From: Sphingobium naphthae
GTDB lineage: Bacteria > Pseudomonadota > Alphaproteobacteria > Sphingomonadales > Sphingomonadaceae
Assembly (NCBI RefSeq): GCF_020782235.1
Contig: NZ_JAJGNO010000004.1
Location: forward strand, 349,383-413,382
DNA length: 64,000 nucleotides
Direction of reading: 5' to 3'
The position numbers and the translations under genes are program-made. Below the pieces are notes generated by a model that made no database searches, was not told where the DNA came from, and worked only from the letters and a program-made list of their open reading frames with translations. Shown in pieces: positions 8,279 through 16,504 of the stretch (position 1 is the first letter of the stretch; each line of letters begins with the position of its first letter).

Positions 8279-9808
8279 TCAATGCGCGGCGGAGGTATCC
8301 ACCTTGCCCACAGGCTTGGGCGCGAGCCAGACGATGGCGGCGGCGATGAAGAGGATGATCGCCGAGATGAAGAAGACATGGTCGATCGCGATCACGGTCG
8401 CTTCCTGCTCCACGATATTGGCGACCATCTGCCTGATCTGGTCGGGCGACAGGCCCATCGACGACAGCAGCGACTGGGTCTGTTCGGGCTGAAGCACGCG
8501 CGTCATTTCCGCGCGCGAGACGCGCTGGGAATCGCCCCATTCGGTCAACACCAGCGATGTCGCGATGGCGGTCGCCATGGTGCGCACGAAATTCTGCAGG
8601 CCCGCCGCCGACGCGGTTTCGCTGGGCAGGACCGAGCCCAGGCTGAGCGTCGTCAGCGGGATGAAGAAGAAGGGCAGCGCGAACCCCTGGATGAATTGCG
8701 GCAAGGCCATGCCGTAGAAGTCGATGCCGCTGGTCCAGTGGGCGCGCCAGAGCGACATGATGCCGATCCAGGCGACCGCGCAGGAAATGAGCAGGCGCGG
8801 ATCGACCTTTTCCATCATGCGCGCGGCGACGGGCGCGGTGAAGAGCGCCGCCATGGCGGTGAGCGCGGTGACGATGCCGGCCCAGGTCGCGGTATAGCCC
8901 ATCGACATTTGCAGCCATTGAGGAATGACGACGATGCTGGCGAAATAGGAGCCGAAGCAGAGCGACAGGGTGAAGAGCGCGGAGCTGAAGCCGACATGGC
9001 GGAACACGCGCAAGTCGACGACGGGATGTTCCTCCGTCAATTCCCAGATGATGAAGACGCAAAAGCCGATCGCGGCCATGATCGCCAGCGCGACGATGGT
9101 GGGATCGGCGAACCAGTCATGGTCGCGACCGATGTCCAGCATGATCTGAAGGCAGCCGATCCAGAAGACCAGCAGCGCCAGGCCGATCTTGTCGATGCGC
9201 ACCTTGGCGGTTTCGGTTTCCACCGGCCGCAGCAGCGCCTGCGCGGCGAACACGCACAACACCGCGATCGGCAGGTTGATGAAGAAGATCCAGTGCCAGC
9301 TCCAATTGTCGCTAATATAGCCGCCCACGATCGGCCCGAGCGCCGGACCCATCAATGTGGTCATCGCCCACATGCCCATGGCGCGGCCGCGCGCTTCGGG
9401 CGGGAAGATGCGCATCAGCAGCGTCTGCGACATGGGCATGATCGGCCCGCCGCAAATGCCCTGGCCGATGCGGCAGGCAACCAGCATGCCAAGCGTCGAC
9501 GAAAGGCCGCACAGCACCGAGAAGAGGCCGAAGCCAGCCATGGCGAGCGTGAAGACGCGCACCACGCCGAAGCGTTGGGCAAGCCAGCCGGTCAGCGGCA
9601 CACAGATCGCCTCCGCCACCGCATAGGAGGTGATGATCCACGTCCCCTGATCGGGCGAGATGCCGAGATTGCCCGCGATGTGCGGCACGGAGACGTTGGC
9701 GATCGTCAGGTCGAGCACGACCATCAGATTGCTGAGCGCCAGCACCAGCCCGGCCAGCGTCCGGGTGCGCGGCGAGAGCCGCGAGAAGATGTCGTCTTCG
9801 CCCGCCAT
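8279..9808 (-). CDS. DHA2-family MFS multidrug efflux transporter (EmrB type)
   Basis: A 509-residue inner-membrane proton-driven drug exporter with about 14 predicted helices. DHA2 hallmarks are ANVSVPHIAGNLGISPDQGT near the first helices, RIGQGICGGPIMPMSQTLL, and GPALGPIVGGYISDN followed by WHWIFFINLP. It is the last gene of a three-gene efflux unit: NodT-type outer membrane factor, HlyD/EmrA adaptor, then this pump. It starts 17 bp after the adaptor stop. The three together would form a tripartite channel spanning both membranes. Confidence 0.93.
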   Translation of the reverse strand: MAGEDDIFSRLSPRTRTLAGLVLALSNLMVVLDLTIANVSVPHIAGNLGISPDQGTWIITSYAVAEAICVPLTGWLAQRFGVVRVFTLAMAGFGLFSVLCGLSSTLGMLVACRIGQGICGGPIMPMSQTLLMRIFPPEARGRAMGMWAMTTLMGPALGPIVGGYISDNWSWHWIFFINLPIAVLCVFAAQALLRPVETETAKVRIDKIGLALLVFWIGCLQIMLDIGRDHDWFADPTIVALAIMAAIGFCVFIIWELTEEHPVVDLRVFRHVGFSSALFTLSLCFGSYFASIVVIPQWLQMSMGYTATWAGIVTALTAMAALFTAPVAARMMEKVDPRLLISCAVAWIGIMSLWRAHWTSGIDFYGMALPQFIQGFALPFFFIPLTTLSLGSVLPSETASAAGLQNFVRTMATAIATSLVLTEWGDSQRVSRAEMTRVLQPEQTQSLLSSMGLSPDQIRQMVANIVEQEATVIAIDHVFFISAIILFIAAAIVWLAPKPVGKVDTSAAH

Positions 9809-9825
9809 GCCGCGCGCTCCCCTGC

Positions 9826-10995
9826 TCAGTCCGCCGCCAGGTCGATCTCGACTTCCATCGAGAGGCCGACGCGCAGCGGGTGCGCGGCCAGTTCCTTCGG
9901 ATCCAGTTCGATCCGCAGCGGCAGGCGCTGCACCACCTTGATCCAGTTGCCGGTCGCATTCTGCGCCGGGATCAGCGACATGGACGATCCGGTGCCGCCC
10001 GAGAAGCCGACGACCTTGCCATGATAGACGACGTCGCCGCCATAGAGGTCGGACTTCACTTCGGCCGGCATGCCGATGCGCACGTCGCGCAGCTGCCGCT
10101 CCTTGAAATTGGCGTCGACATAGACCTGCGAAAGCGGGACGATGGTCATGATCGGGCTGCCCTGCGCCACGCGCTGGCCGACCTGCACCTGCCGCTTGGT
10201 GATCACGCCATCGATGGGGGCGCGGATGACCGTGCGTTCGAGGTCGAGCTTGGCGGAATCGAGCCGGGCCTTGGCGGCCATGACGGCGGGATCGGTGTCT
10301 TCGGTCGATCCGCGCACCAGCGCCTGGTTCGCCTCCAGCTGGCCGGTGGCGGCGCCGCGCGTCGCTTCGGCGGTCTTGACGCCGGCCTGGGCCAGGCGCA
10401 GCGCCGCCTGGGCGCTGGCGAAGGTCTTGCGCGCGGCGGTGACTTCGTCGCCCGACACGGCGCCGTCATCGACCAGCGCTTCGCGGCGCTGCAGGTCGAT
10501 GCGCGCCTTTTCGAGGTCCGCCTGGGCGGTGGCGAGCTGCGCGCGCGCCTGCACGATGTCCGCGCCCCGCGCCTCCACCTGGGCGGCGAGCGATTCGCTG
10601 GTCGCGGCGGTCTGACGGAAGCGGCGGCGCGCCTCGGCCAGATCGGCCTGCGCCTGCGCCACGGCGATTTCCATGTTGGTGGGATCGAGCTTGACGAGGA
10701 TGTCGCCCTTCTTGACCGCCTGCGTGTCGCTGACCAGCACTTCGATCGCCTGCGCGCCGACGAGCGGCGTCACCTGCGCCATTTCCGCGTTCACATAGGC
10801 ATTGTCGGTGCTGATATGGTTGCGGCCGAACAGCAGATACCAGGCGCCCCACAGCAAGGCGACGACCAGCACGAGCAGGCCGAGCCGGATCAGCCATTTG
10901 CGGCGGGCGCCGTTGCGCTGTTCCTGCGGCGCATCGTTCGCCTGCGCGGTCGGATCGCTGGTCCGGGCGGTGTTTTCGGGTTCGGCGTCAGCCAT
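9826..10995 (-). CDS. HlyD/EmrA-family periplasmic adaptor of the efflux pump
   Basis: A 389-residue membrane-fusion protein. A short acidic cytoplasmic tail is followed by one transmembrane segment (LIRLGLLVLVVALLWGAWYL, about residues 32-52). The lipoyl/barrel half starts at STDNAYVNAEMAQVTPLVGA, a family signature. A long Ala/Gln/Arg-rich coiled-coil hairpin spans roughly residues 100-215, and the second lipoyl half contains IRAPIDGVITKRQVQVGQRV. The chosen ATG (10995) lies inside the end of the upstream outer-membrane-factor gene (8-bp overlap), which implies translational coupling. It links the DHA2 pump to the NodT-type channel. Confidence 0.93.
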   Translation of the reverse strand: MADAEPENTARTSDPTAQANDAPQEQRNGARRKWLIRLGLLVLVVALLWGAWYLLFGRNHISTDNAYVNAEMAQVTPLVGAQAIEVLVSDTQAVKKGDILVKLDPTNMEIAVAQAQADLAEARRRFRQTAATSESLAAQVEARGADIVQARAQLATAQADLEKARIDLQRREALVDDGAVSGDEVTAARKTFASAQAALRLAQAGVKTAEATRGAATGQLEANQALVRGSTEDTDPAVMAAKARLDSAKLDLERTVIRAPIDGVITKRQVQVGQRVAQGSPIMTIVPLSQVYVDANFKERQLRDVRIGMPAEVKSDLYGGDVVYHGKVVGFSGGTGSSMSLIPAQNATGNWIKVVQRLPLRIELDPKELAAHPLRVGLSMEVEIDLAAD

Positions 10996-12487
10996 CGATG
11001 TCGTCCTTGGGCAATGCGGCGCTGGCGGTGAAACCGCCGCCCAGCGCACGGATGAGGGCAATGTCGAGCGAGAAGGCGCTGGCTTCCAGATCAGAAACCG
11101 CGCGCTGGGCGGCGAGCAGCTGATCCTCGACGTTCAGCACGTCGATATAGGGGGACAGCCCGCCCTTGTAGCGTTTCTGCGCCACATCATAGGCATCGCG
11201 CGAGGCGGCGAAGGCGGCGCGCGCGTCGGCGAGGCGCTGTTCCAGCGCGCGGCGGCTGGTGACCGCGTCGGCCACTTCCTGATAGGCGGTGAGAACGGTC
11301 TTGTCGTAATTGGCGACCGCCTGGTCATAGACGGCGCGGGCGTTGCGATATTGCCCGCGCAGCGCGCCGCCGTGGAAGATCGGCAGGCTGATCGCCGGGC
11401 CGGCATTGCCGAAGATCGAATCCTTCTTGAACAGGGTATCGATGAAGGGCGACGGGCCGCCCGATGCGCCGGTGCCGGTGAAGACGGTGTTGTAGCCGAG
11501 CGACTGGACGCCGATCAGCGCGCTGAGGCGCACCGCGGGGAAGAAGTCGGCGCGGGCCACCTTGATCCGCTTCGCCGCCGCTTCGGTGCGTGCGAGCGCC
11601 GCGGCGATATCCGGCCGGCGCGCGACCAGATTGGTCGTGACGTCCGCGGGCAGGCCGAGCGGCGACAACTGCCCTTCGCTGGGCCGGGTGATCGACAGGC
11701 CGCGATCGGGGCCGGCGCCGATCAGCGCCGCGATCTGATGCTGGCGCAGGGCGATGGCGAGCTTCGCGCCGGCGAGCTGCGCCTTGGCCGAGGATACGGT
11801 GGCGTCGGCCTGGCGCACGCTGCCGCGCGTTTCCAGGCCATTGGCGCGCCGATCGGCGGCGAGCTTCTGGCTGGCGAGGCGAATGTCGAGCGTGCGCTGC
11901 TGCACCTCCGCTTCGTCATAGAGGCGCGCCAGATCGGCATAGGCGTCGGCGATGCCGGTGGTGAGCGCGAGCCGCGCCTGGCGTGCGTCGATCTCCGCCG
12001 CGCGCGCATCCGACGTGGCCGCCGCGAGCGCCGCCTTGTTCTTGCCCCAGAGGTCGAGGTCGAAATTGAGGTCGAGCGCCACCCGCCCCGTGCCGAGCCA
12101 GCCCTGCGGCACGAATTCCTTGGGCAGGCCCATATTATAGCTCTGCTTGGTGGCGTTGGCGCTCGCGTCCAGATCAGCCGACGGGAGCGTCGCGGCGCCG
12201 GCCTGCTGCGCCATCGCCTGGGCCTGGCGGAAGCGCGCGGCGGCGATCGCCATGTCGGGGGCGTTCCGCAGCCCCTCCTCGATCAGCGCGGTGAGTTGCG
12301 GATCGCCATAGGCGGTCCACCAGTCGTCCGCCGGCCAGGCGGCCTGCGGCGCGCTTAGGCTCTGCTGCGCTTCGACGCTCTGCGCCGAGCGAATCGCGGG
12401 TTCAGGACCCAGATCGGGAACCGCGGCGCAGCCCGACAGCAGCATCGCCACCGTCGTCGCCAGCATCGCGCGGGAGGAAAAAGCCAT
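10988..12487 (-). CDS. NodT-family outer membrane efflux lipoprotein
   Basis: A 499-residue TolC-like outer membrane factor. The signal peptide ends in lipobox LSGC with Cys20 as the lipidated residue. Two OEP repeats follow, with the family motifs WWTAYGDPQLTALIEEGL near residue 60, ARLYDEAEVQQRTLDIR, and the second-repeat DVLNVEDQLLAAQRAVSD near the C-terminus. It is the first gene of the pump operon and is divergent from the TetR regulator. The promoter/operator gap at 12488-12606 carries two related dyads. The ATG at 12502 (five codons upstream) is also possible. Confidence 0.92.
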   Translation of the reverse strand: MAFSSRAMLATTVAMLLSGCAAVPDLGPEPAIRSAQSVEAQQSLSAPQAAWPADDWWTAYGDPQLTALIEEGLRNAPDMAIAAARFRQAQAMAQQAGAATLPSADLDASANATKQSYNMGLPKEFVPQGWLGTGRVALDLNFDLDLWGKNKAALAAATSDARAAEIDARQARLALTTGIADAYADLARLYDEAEVQQRTLDIRLASQKLAADRRANGLETRGSVRQADATVSSAKAQLAGAKLAIALRQHQIAALIGAGPDRGLSITRPSEGQLSPLGLPADVTTNLVARRPDIAAALARTEAAAKRIKVARADFFPAVRLSALIGVQSLGYNTVFTGTGASGGPSPFIDTLFKKDSIFGNAGPAISLPIFHGGALRGQYRNARAVYDQAVANYDKTVLTAYQEVADAVTSRRALEQRLADARAAFAASRDAYDVAQKRYKGGLSPYIDVLNVEDQLLAAQRAVSDLEASAFSLDIALIRALGGGFTASAALPKDDIDG

Positions 12488-12509
12488 GCGACTCACCGCC
12501 ATAACAAAC

Positions 12510-12525
12510 CGTACCATCCAGTATG
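12510..12525. promoter_or_regulatory. Operator-like dyad 1 (probable TetR site, pump side)
   Basis: The 16-bp sequence CGTACCATCCAGTATG is an imperfect dyad with 5-bp arms (CGTAC/GTATG) and a 6-bp spacer. It lies 22 bp upstream of the NodT-type gene start. It matches the reverse complement of the second dyad (12571-12586) at 13 of 16 positions, which is why it is read as a binding site for the adjacent TetR protein. Confidence 0.55.
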
Positions 12526-12570
12526 AAAAGCGCCATTGCGCCGCTCGCATGTGCTTGTCAACAGGAATAG

Positions 12571-12586
12571 CGTACTCTATGGTACG
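12571..12586. promoter_or_regulatory. Operator-like dyad 2 (probable TetR site, regulator side)
   Basis: CGTACTCTATGGTACG is a perfect dyad with arms CGTAC/GTACG around 6 bp. It ends 20 bp before the preferred tetR start (12607). Together with the copy at 12510-12525 it brackets the divergent promoter region and fits autorepression plus repression of the pump. Confidence 0.6.
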
Positions 12587-12606
12587 ATTTTATGACGGAG
12601 AGCGAG

Positions 12607-13272
12607 ATGCCCTTGTCCTGCAGCCGCAGGGAAGCGCGAAAGCGCGACCGGCAGGAGATGATCCTGCAGGTGGCGCAGCGCTATTTCCTGGACCATGGCT
12701 ATGCCGGGACGACCATGTCGGGGATCGCCGCCACGCTGGGCGGGTCCAAGGGCACATTGTGGAACCACTTCCCGTCCAAGGAGGCGCTGTTCGCCGCGGT
12801 GCTCGATCGCGTGGCGCAGGCCTATCGCGCGCGGCTGTCGCAGATACTCGATGCGGAGGGCGACCTGGAGGCAGTGCTGTTGCGCGCCTGCGCGAGCCTG
12901 GTCGGCAAGATCACGTCGGCCGAAGCGATTTCCGTGCACCGCGTGGTGATCTCCGAAGGCGGGCGCTTTCCCGAACTCAGCCGGATTTTTTCGGAACTGG
13001 CGCCGCGCAATACGCGCGTGCTGCTGGCCGCTTTCCTGGAAAGAGCGATGCAGCGCGGGCAATTGCGGACCGCCGATCCGCTGGACGCGGCGCGGGCGCT
13101 GATGTCGCTGTGCATGGCGGGCACGCATCACCAGCTTCTGATGGGGCAGATCACCAGCTTTGGCCCCGAGGATGTCGAGCGGGACGCCGCCTTCGCCGTC
13201 GACCTGTTCCTCCGCGCCTATGCGCCCGAAGCCCGATCCGCGCCCACGCCCACGCCCGCGTCGAGCATATAG
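12607..13272 (+). CDS. TetR/AcrR-family regulator of the efflux operon
   Basis: A 221-residue repressor. The N-terminal helix-turn-helix (TMSGIAATLGGSKGTLWNHF at about residues 33-52) is a standard TetR motif. The C-terminal ligand domain is of the AcrR/DUF-type seen with efflux pumps. The ATG at 12607 was chosen because GGAG sits 6 bp upstream, whereas the ATG at 12592 has no ribosome-binding site and almost touches the operator-like dyad. The divergent orientation makes regulation of the pump very likely. Its last 55 bp overlap the convergent winged-helix gene. Confidence 0.9.
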   Translation: MPLSCSRREARKRDRQEMILQVAQRYFLDHGYAGTTMSGIAATLGGSKGTLWNHFPSKEALFAAVLDRVAQAYRARLSQILDAEGDLEAVLLRACASLVGKITSAEAISVHRVVISEGGRFPELSRIFSELAPRNTRVLLAAFLERAMQRGQLRTADPLDAARALMSLCMAGTHHQLLMGQITSFGPEDVERDAAFAVDLFLRAYAPEARSAPTPTPASSI

Positions 13273-13883
13273 CCGCGCCCTTTCACCGTGCGCAGCAGCG
13301 GGCGGGCGCCGCCGCGATCCAGCTTGGCGCGCAGCCGTGACATATGCACTTCCACGCTGTTGGTGCCGGGATCGAAATCCAGCCGCCACACCGCGCGCAG
13401 CAGGTCGGTGCGGCTGAGCGGCTGGCCGGCATGGCGGGCGAGATGGAGCAGCAGCGCATATTCGCGCGCCAGCAGAGGCACAGGCCGGCCGGCGCGCTCC
13501 ACGCGCCGGTCGAGCAGGTGGATGATGAGGTCGCCCAGCACCAGCCGTGGCTGCTGCTCCTGCGCCAGGCGGATGATGCGCGCCACCGCTTCGGCCTCAT
13601 GCATCCAGGGGCCGACCACTTCCTGCACGCCGCCTTCCAGCGCGCGGGCGCGCGCGAGCGGATCATCCGTGCCCTGCCACAGGATCATCGCGTCGCCGGC
13701 GCGGACATGCGGCTGGCCGGGGGCGGCGCGGATCGCCAGATCGAAGCCGCGCGCGCTCAGCGCCCGCGCCACCGGCACGAAATCGCTTCCCAAGCCATGG
13801 CATTCGACCTGTCCGCCCACCGTCGCCCTGTTCTTTATCGGCCCCTGCGATCCGACAGCCCCGACACGGCGAAAACAACCCAT
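13218..13883 (-). CDS. OmpR/PhoB-type winged-helix regulator with a degenerate N-terminal domain
   Basis: A 221-residue protein. The C-terminal ~95 residues form a clear OmpR-type winged helix (LLAREYALLLHLARHAGQPL, then SVEVHMSRLRAKLD and LLRTVKGRGYML). The N-terminal ~110 residues have the length of a receiver but lack a recognisable acidic pocket, a phospho-Asp in a hydrophobic strand, or the conserved Lys. It therefore probably does not respond to a histidine kinase in the normal way. It is the last gene of the peptide/HEAT/cupin unit, with its ATG 3 bp after the cupin-like gene stop and GGATAGGA as ribosome-binding site. The role as regulator of that unit is inferred. Confidence 0.75.
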   Translation of the reverse strand: MGCFRRVGAVGSQGPIKNRATVGGQVECHGLGSDFVPVARALSARGFDLAIRAAPGQPHVRAGDAMILWQGTDDPLARARALEGGVQEVVGPWMHEAEAVARIIRLAQEQQPRLVLGDLIIHLLDRRVERAGRPVPLLAREYALLLHLARHAGQPLSRTDLLRAVWRLDFDPGTNSVEVHMSRLRAKLDRGGARPLLRTVKGRGYMLDAGVGVGADRASGA

Positions 13884-13886
13884 TTC

Positions 13887-14795
13887 CTATCCATAATGGA
13901 GGCTTTCCAGCGCCCTGCGGCTGGCCGCGCGGATCAGGCCATGATCGCTCGACGCGCCGGCATCCCAATGCGCCAGCCGCGCGTCGCCCGCCAGACTGTC
14001 GCCGATCGCCGACCAGGCGGTCAGGCGCATGGCATCGTGCGGGTGATGGCGCGCAAACTGGTCCGCCAGGTCCAGCGCGTCGCCATCCCCGCATCCGACC
14101 GCCAGTTCCAGCAGCATCTGCGCGCTGGCGATGGTCATGCCCTGCGCGATAGCGCCGCGGTCGGTGTCGAAGCGATATTGGCGACGCCACCCCTGCCCCG
14201 CCGGACTGGCGAGGATGTTGAGCGACACGGACAGGCGTTCGGGCGGTAATTGGGCATGAATGTCGCGATTGGCGCGGTAGAGCAGCATGCGCCCTTCGTT
14301 AAGCCAGCTGCGCCCGACGAAGCGGAGCGGCACCTGCTCCCCGTCGGCGCCCGCGATCCCGGCGGGATCATAGACATGATAGTCCGAGCCATAGCCCGGC
14401 CCCAGATAGCCGATCGTCAGGAAGTCGAAGCCATGATCATGCGGCACATGATAGAGGAAGGGGGCGGTGCCGCTGGCGCGCACGACATGATCGGTGACGG
14501 CGGGCCAGAAGGCGGCGCGCAGCACATATTTGCCGCCGGGCGGGCGCAAGAGCATGACCTGCGCCGAATAGGGGTTGAAGCGCCGCTGGTCCGCGCAGCG
14601 CGTCTTGAGCTCCGCCACGGCAGCATCGGCAAGGAAGTGGCGGTTGCGCGCCAGCGCGCGCAGCATCGGCGCGGCGGCGGCGAGCCCGTCCTCGCACGAG
14701 GGATCGAAAGCGGGGCTTTCGCACCAATCGACCAGCGCATCGAGATCGATCGCGCGCGCCTCCTCATCGGCGGGCGGCGTGATCAGGCGGGGCAA
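13887..14795 (-). CDS. Unrecognised cupin-like (possible metal-dependent oxygenase) protein
   Basis: I do not recognise a named family for this 302-residue protein. The central part looks like a double-stranded beta-helix. His116, His119 and His121 (YHVPHDHGFDF) are followed by a Gly/Tyr/Asp-rich strand (GYLGPGYGSDYHVYD, with His140) and a distal His180 (RANRDIHAQLPPERLSVSLN). That spacing resembles the metal-binding triad of cupins and 2-oxoglutarate oxygenases, but this is inference. The N-terminal 100 residues and C-terminal 80 residues appear helical. The gene overlaps the HEAT-like gene by 13 bp and ends 3 bp before the winged-helix gene, so all are probably translated from one mRNA. Confidence 0.6.
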   Translation of the reverse strand: MPRLITPPADEEARAIDLDALVDWCESPAFDPSCEDGLAAAAPMLRALARNRHFLADAAVAELKTRCADQRRFNPYSAQVMLLRPPGGKYVLRAAFWPAVTDHVVRASGTAPFLYHVPHDHGFDFLTIGYLGPGYGSDYHVYDPAGIAGADGEQVPLRFVGRSWLNEGRMLLYRANRDIHAQLPPERLSVSLNILASPAGQGWRRQYRFDTDRGAIAQGMTIASAQMLLELAVGCGDGDALDLADQFARHHPHDAMRLTAWSAIGDSLAGDARLAHWDAGASSDHGLIRAASRRALESLHYG

Positions 14796-15595
14796 GGCTC
14801 TGGCTCCAGCCGCGCCAGCGTCTGCCCGGCGAGGGCGCGGACCTGCGCATCCGGATCGGCGCGCGCCATGTCGGCGAGCGGCACCAGCGCCGCGCCGGTA
14901 TCGAGCGCCAGATATTCGCGCATCACCGCCCAGCGCTGCGCCGGCAGCGGCGCATCCAGCGCAGCATCGAAGCAGGTGGCGGCGTCGGTGCGCCCTTGCA
15001 GGCGCAGCAAGGACAACAGCATCAGCGTGCGGGCATGGCCTTCATCGGCCTGCGCAAGCGCGCGCACCTGTCCGCTGGCGATGTCGATCAGGCGCGAGAG
15101 GACCGGGCCGGGCGGCGCGACCAGCGCGCGCAGCATCATCAGCGGGCCTGCGCCCGGCGTTAGTCGCAGCGCTTCGCGCCGTTCGTCCAGTTCGAGGACC
15201 GAACCGACGGGCGCATGGATCGGCCCGCGGCGGACGGCGCGATCGCCTTCGATCCCGAACAACTCTCCCTCGACCGCGCGGTTGAGCGGGCGGCAGAGAG
15301 CATGCCGGCCGGAAAAATGCAGGCGCTCTGCGGCGCGGGCGGGCGGATCGATGATCGTCGCAATCACCCAGATGCGTTCAGTGCGGGCAAAGACGAGATG
15401 GCGGACCGCGCCGTGGCGGCTGGCGCGAACAGGCGGCAGATGCAGCGGATCGGCCCGCATGCAACTGGTCTGCTGTGTCATCCACGCCTGAAACCAGCCA
15501 ATGTCGGCAAGGAAGGGCCGGATATGGTCCAGCGCGCCATCGAGCGGCGCGTCGGCCGCCGCATCGACGGCGGCAGCCAGCGCGGCCAGGGTCAT
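14783..15595 (-). CDS. Unrecognised HEAT-like repeat protein
   Basis: A 270-residue protein without a recognised family. The N-terminal half is mixed alpha/beta with several Arg/His-rich strands (RHGAVRHLVFARTERIWVIA). The C-terminal ~130 residues are Ala/Leu-rich helices ending in a segment that resembles a HEAT repeat (PLADMARADPDAQVRALAGQ). Such repeats usually bind another protein. Its ATG overlaps the stop of the 46-residue peptide gene in an ATGA arrangement, and its end overlaps the cupin-like gene by 13 bp. The coupling suggests that the peptide and this protein are made in fixed proportion. Confidence 0.6.
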   Translation of the reverse strand: MTLAALAAAVDAAADAPLDGALDHIRPFLADIGWFQAWMTQQTSCMRADPLHLPPVRASRHGAVRHLVFARTERIWVIATIIDPPARAAERLHFSGRHALCRPLNRAVEGELFGIEGDRAVRRGPIHAPVGSVLELDERREALRLTPGAGPLMMLRALVAPPGPVLSRLIDIASGQVRALAQADEGHARTLMLLSLLRLQGRTDAATCFDAALDAPLPAQRWAVMREYLALDTGAALVPLADMARADPDAQVRALAGQTLARLEPEPCPA

Positions 15596-15732
15596 GGCTG
15601 ATCAATGATCGCGATCACCACGTCCATCAGGCTGATGTCCAGCGCATCGCCATCGGCCAGGCCGAACAGGCTGACGGCGTCCGGCAGGTCGGCAATGTCC
15701 TCGATCGCCAGTTGGGGAACAGAGTGCGGCAT
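15592..15732 (-). CDS. 46-residue acidic peptide (candidate precursor or small subunit)
   Basis: This short gene begins with ATG at 15732 behind a near-perfect ribosome-binding site (TAAGGAG, 8 bp upstream) and ends in an ATGA overlap with the HEAT-like gene, which makes it very likely real. The peptide starts MPHSVPQLAIEDIADLPD and ends DVVIAIIDQP. It has nine acidic residues, no Lys, Arg, Cys or Thr, and a hydrophobic C-terminal segment. No signal peptide is visible. It could be a precursor peptide modified by the products of the next genes, or a small partner protein. There is no direct evidence for either. Confidence 0.7.
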   Translation of the reverse strand: MPHSVPQLAIEDIADLPDAVSLFGLADGDALDISLMDVVIAIIDQP

Positions 15733-15882
15733 CCAGCGTCTCCTTAGCTACTGTCAGGCAAGGACAGGCTATGGGGCGCGGCACGGCCGGGCCAATTAAA
15801 TGAAATTAATAGTGGATCGATCCATTAACCATTTATTGGGCGCCGGGCCTTAAGCTCCCCGGCCTAAGGCAGGAGCGTTCCG

Positions 15883-16500
15883 ATGCAGTTTTTCAGGCGC
15901 AAGACGCAGGTCCGCCCGCACCAGTCCCCTCTCCATCCGGCGAGTCCGCGCCGGCTGCGCCTGTTGCTGGTGGACGAAAATCCGACCGCGCGCGCGGTCA
16001 TGGCGCGCCGACTGTCACACCGCCATTATGACGTGGCGGTCGCCGAGGACGGCTTCGTCGCGCAGAAGGCGCTGCTGACGAGGCCCGCCGACATCATCCT
16101 GATCGACATGGACCTGACGCTGCTGCCCGCCATCGCGACGATGGAGCAGATCCGCGCGGCGAACCGCGCGAGCCCCGGCTGCATCGTGATGATCGGCGGC
16201 CAGGACGATGCGCCGGCGATGATCGCGGCGCTGGAGGCGGGCGCGGACGATCATATCGTCAAGCCGTTCGACATCGACATATTGGATGCGCGGCTGCGGC
16301 GGCTGCACGCGCGGGCCGAGCGGATCGGCATGCTGGCGCAGAATAATGCCGAACTGGACGCCCGCATCGCCCGGCGCGCGCTGGAACTGGGCGAAGCCCG
16401 GGACACGCTGCGCGCGGTGGAAGCGGATCGCGCGCGGCTGATGGCGTCGGTCGAAGCATTGCAGGCGGAAGTGGCGCGGCTGAGTTCGCGCGACTGCTGA
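15883..16500 (+). CDS. Orphan response regulator with C-terminal coiled coil
   Basis: A 205-residue protein with one CheY-like receiver. The acidic pair is in LLLVDENP (~residues 27-34), the phospho-acceptor Asp is in ADIILIDMDLTLL (~residue 75), and the conserved Lys is in DHIVKPFDI (~residue 128). The last ~60 residues are a charged heptad-like helix (LDARIARRALELGEARDTLR) with no DNA-binding or enzymatic domain. It therefore probably acts through protein contact. No histidine kinase is nearby. It is divergent from the peptide/HEAT/cupin unit across a ~150-bp AT-rich gap, so a functional link is possible but unproven. Confidence 0.85.
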   Translation: MQFFRRKTQVRPHQSPLHPASPRRLRLLLVDENPTARAVMARRLSHRHYDVAVAEDGFVAQKALLTRPADIILIDMDLTLLPAIATMEQIRAANRASPGCIVMIGGQDDAPAMIAALEAGADDHIVKPFDIDILDARLRRLHARAERIGMLAQNNAELDARIARRALELGEARDTLRAVEADRARLMASVEALQAEVARLSSRDC

Positions 16501-16504
16501 GCCG

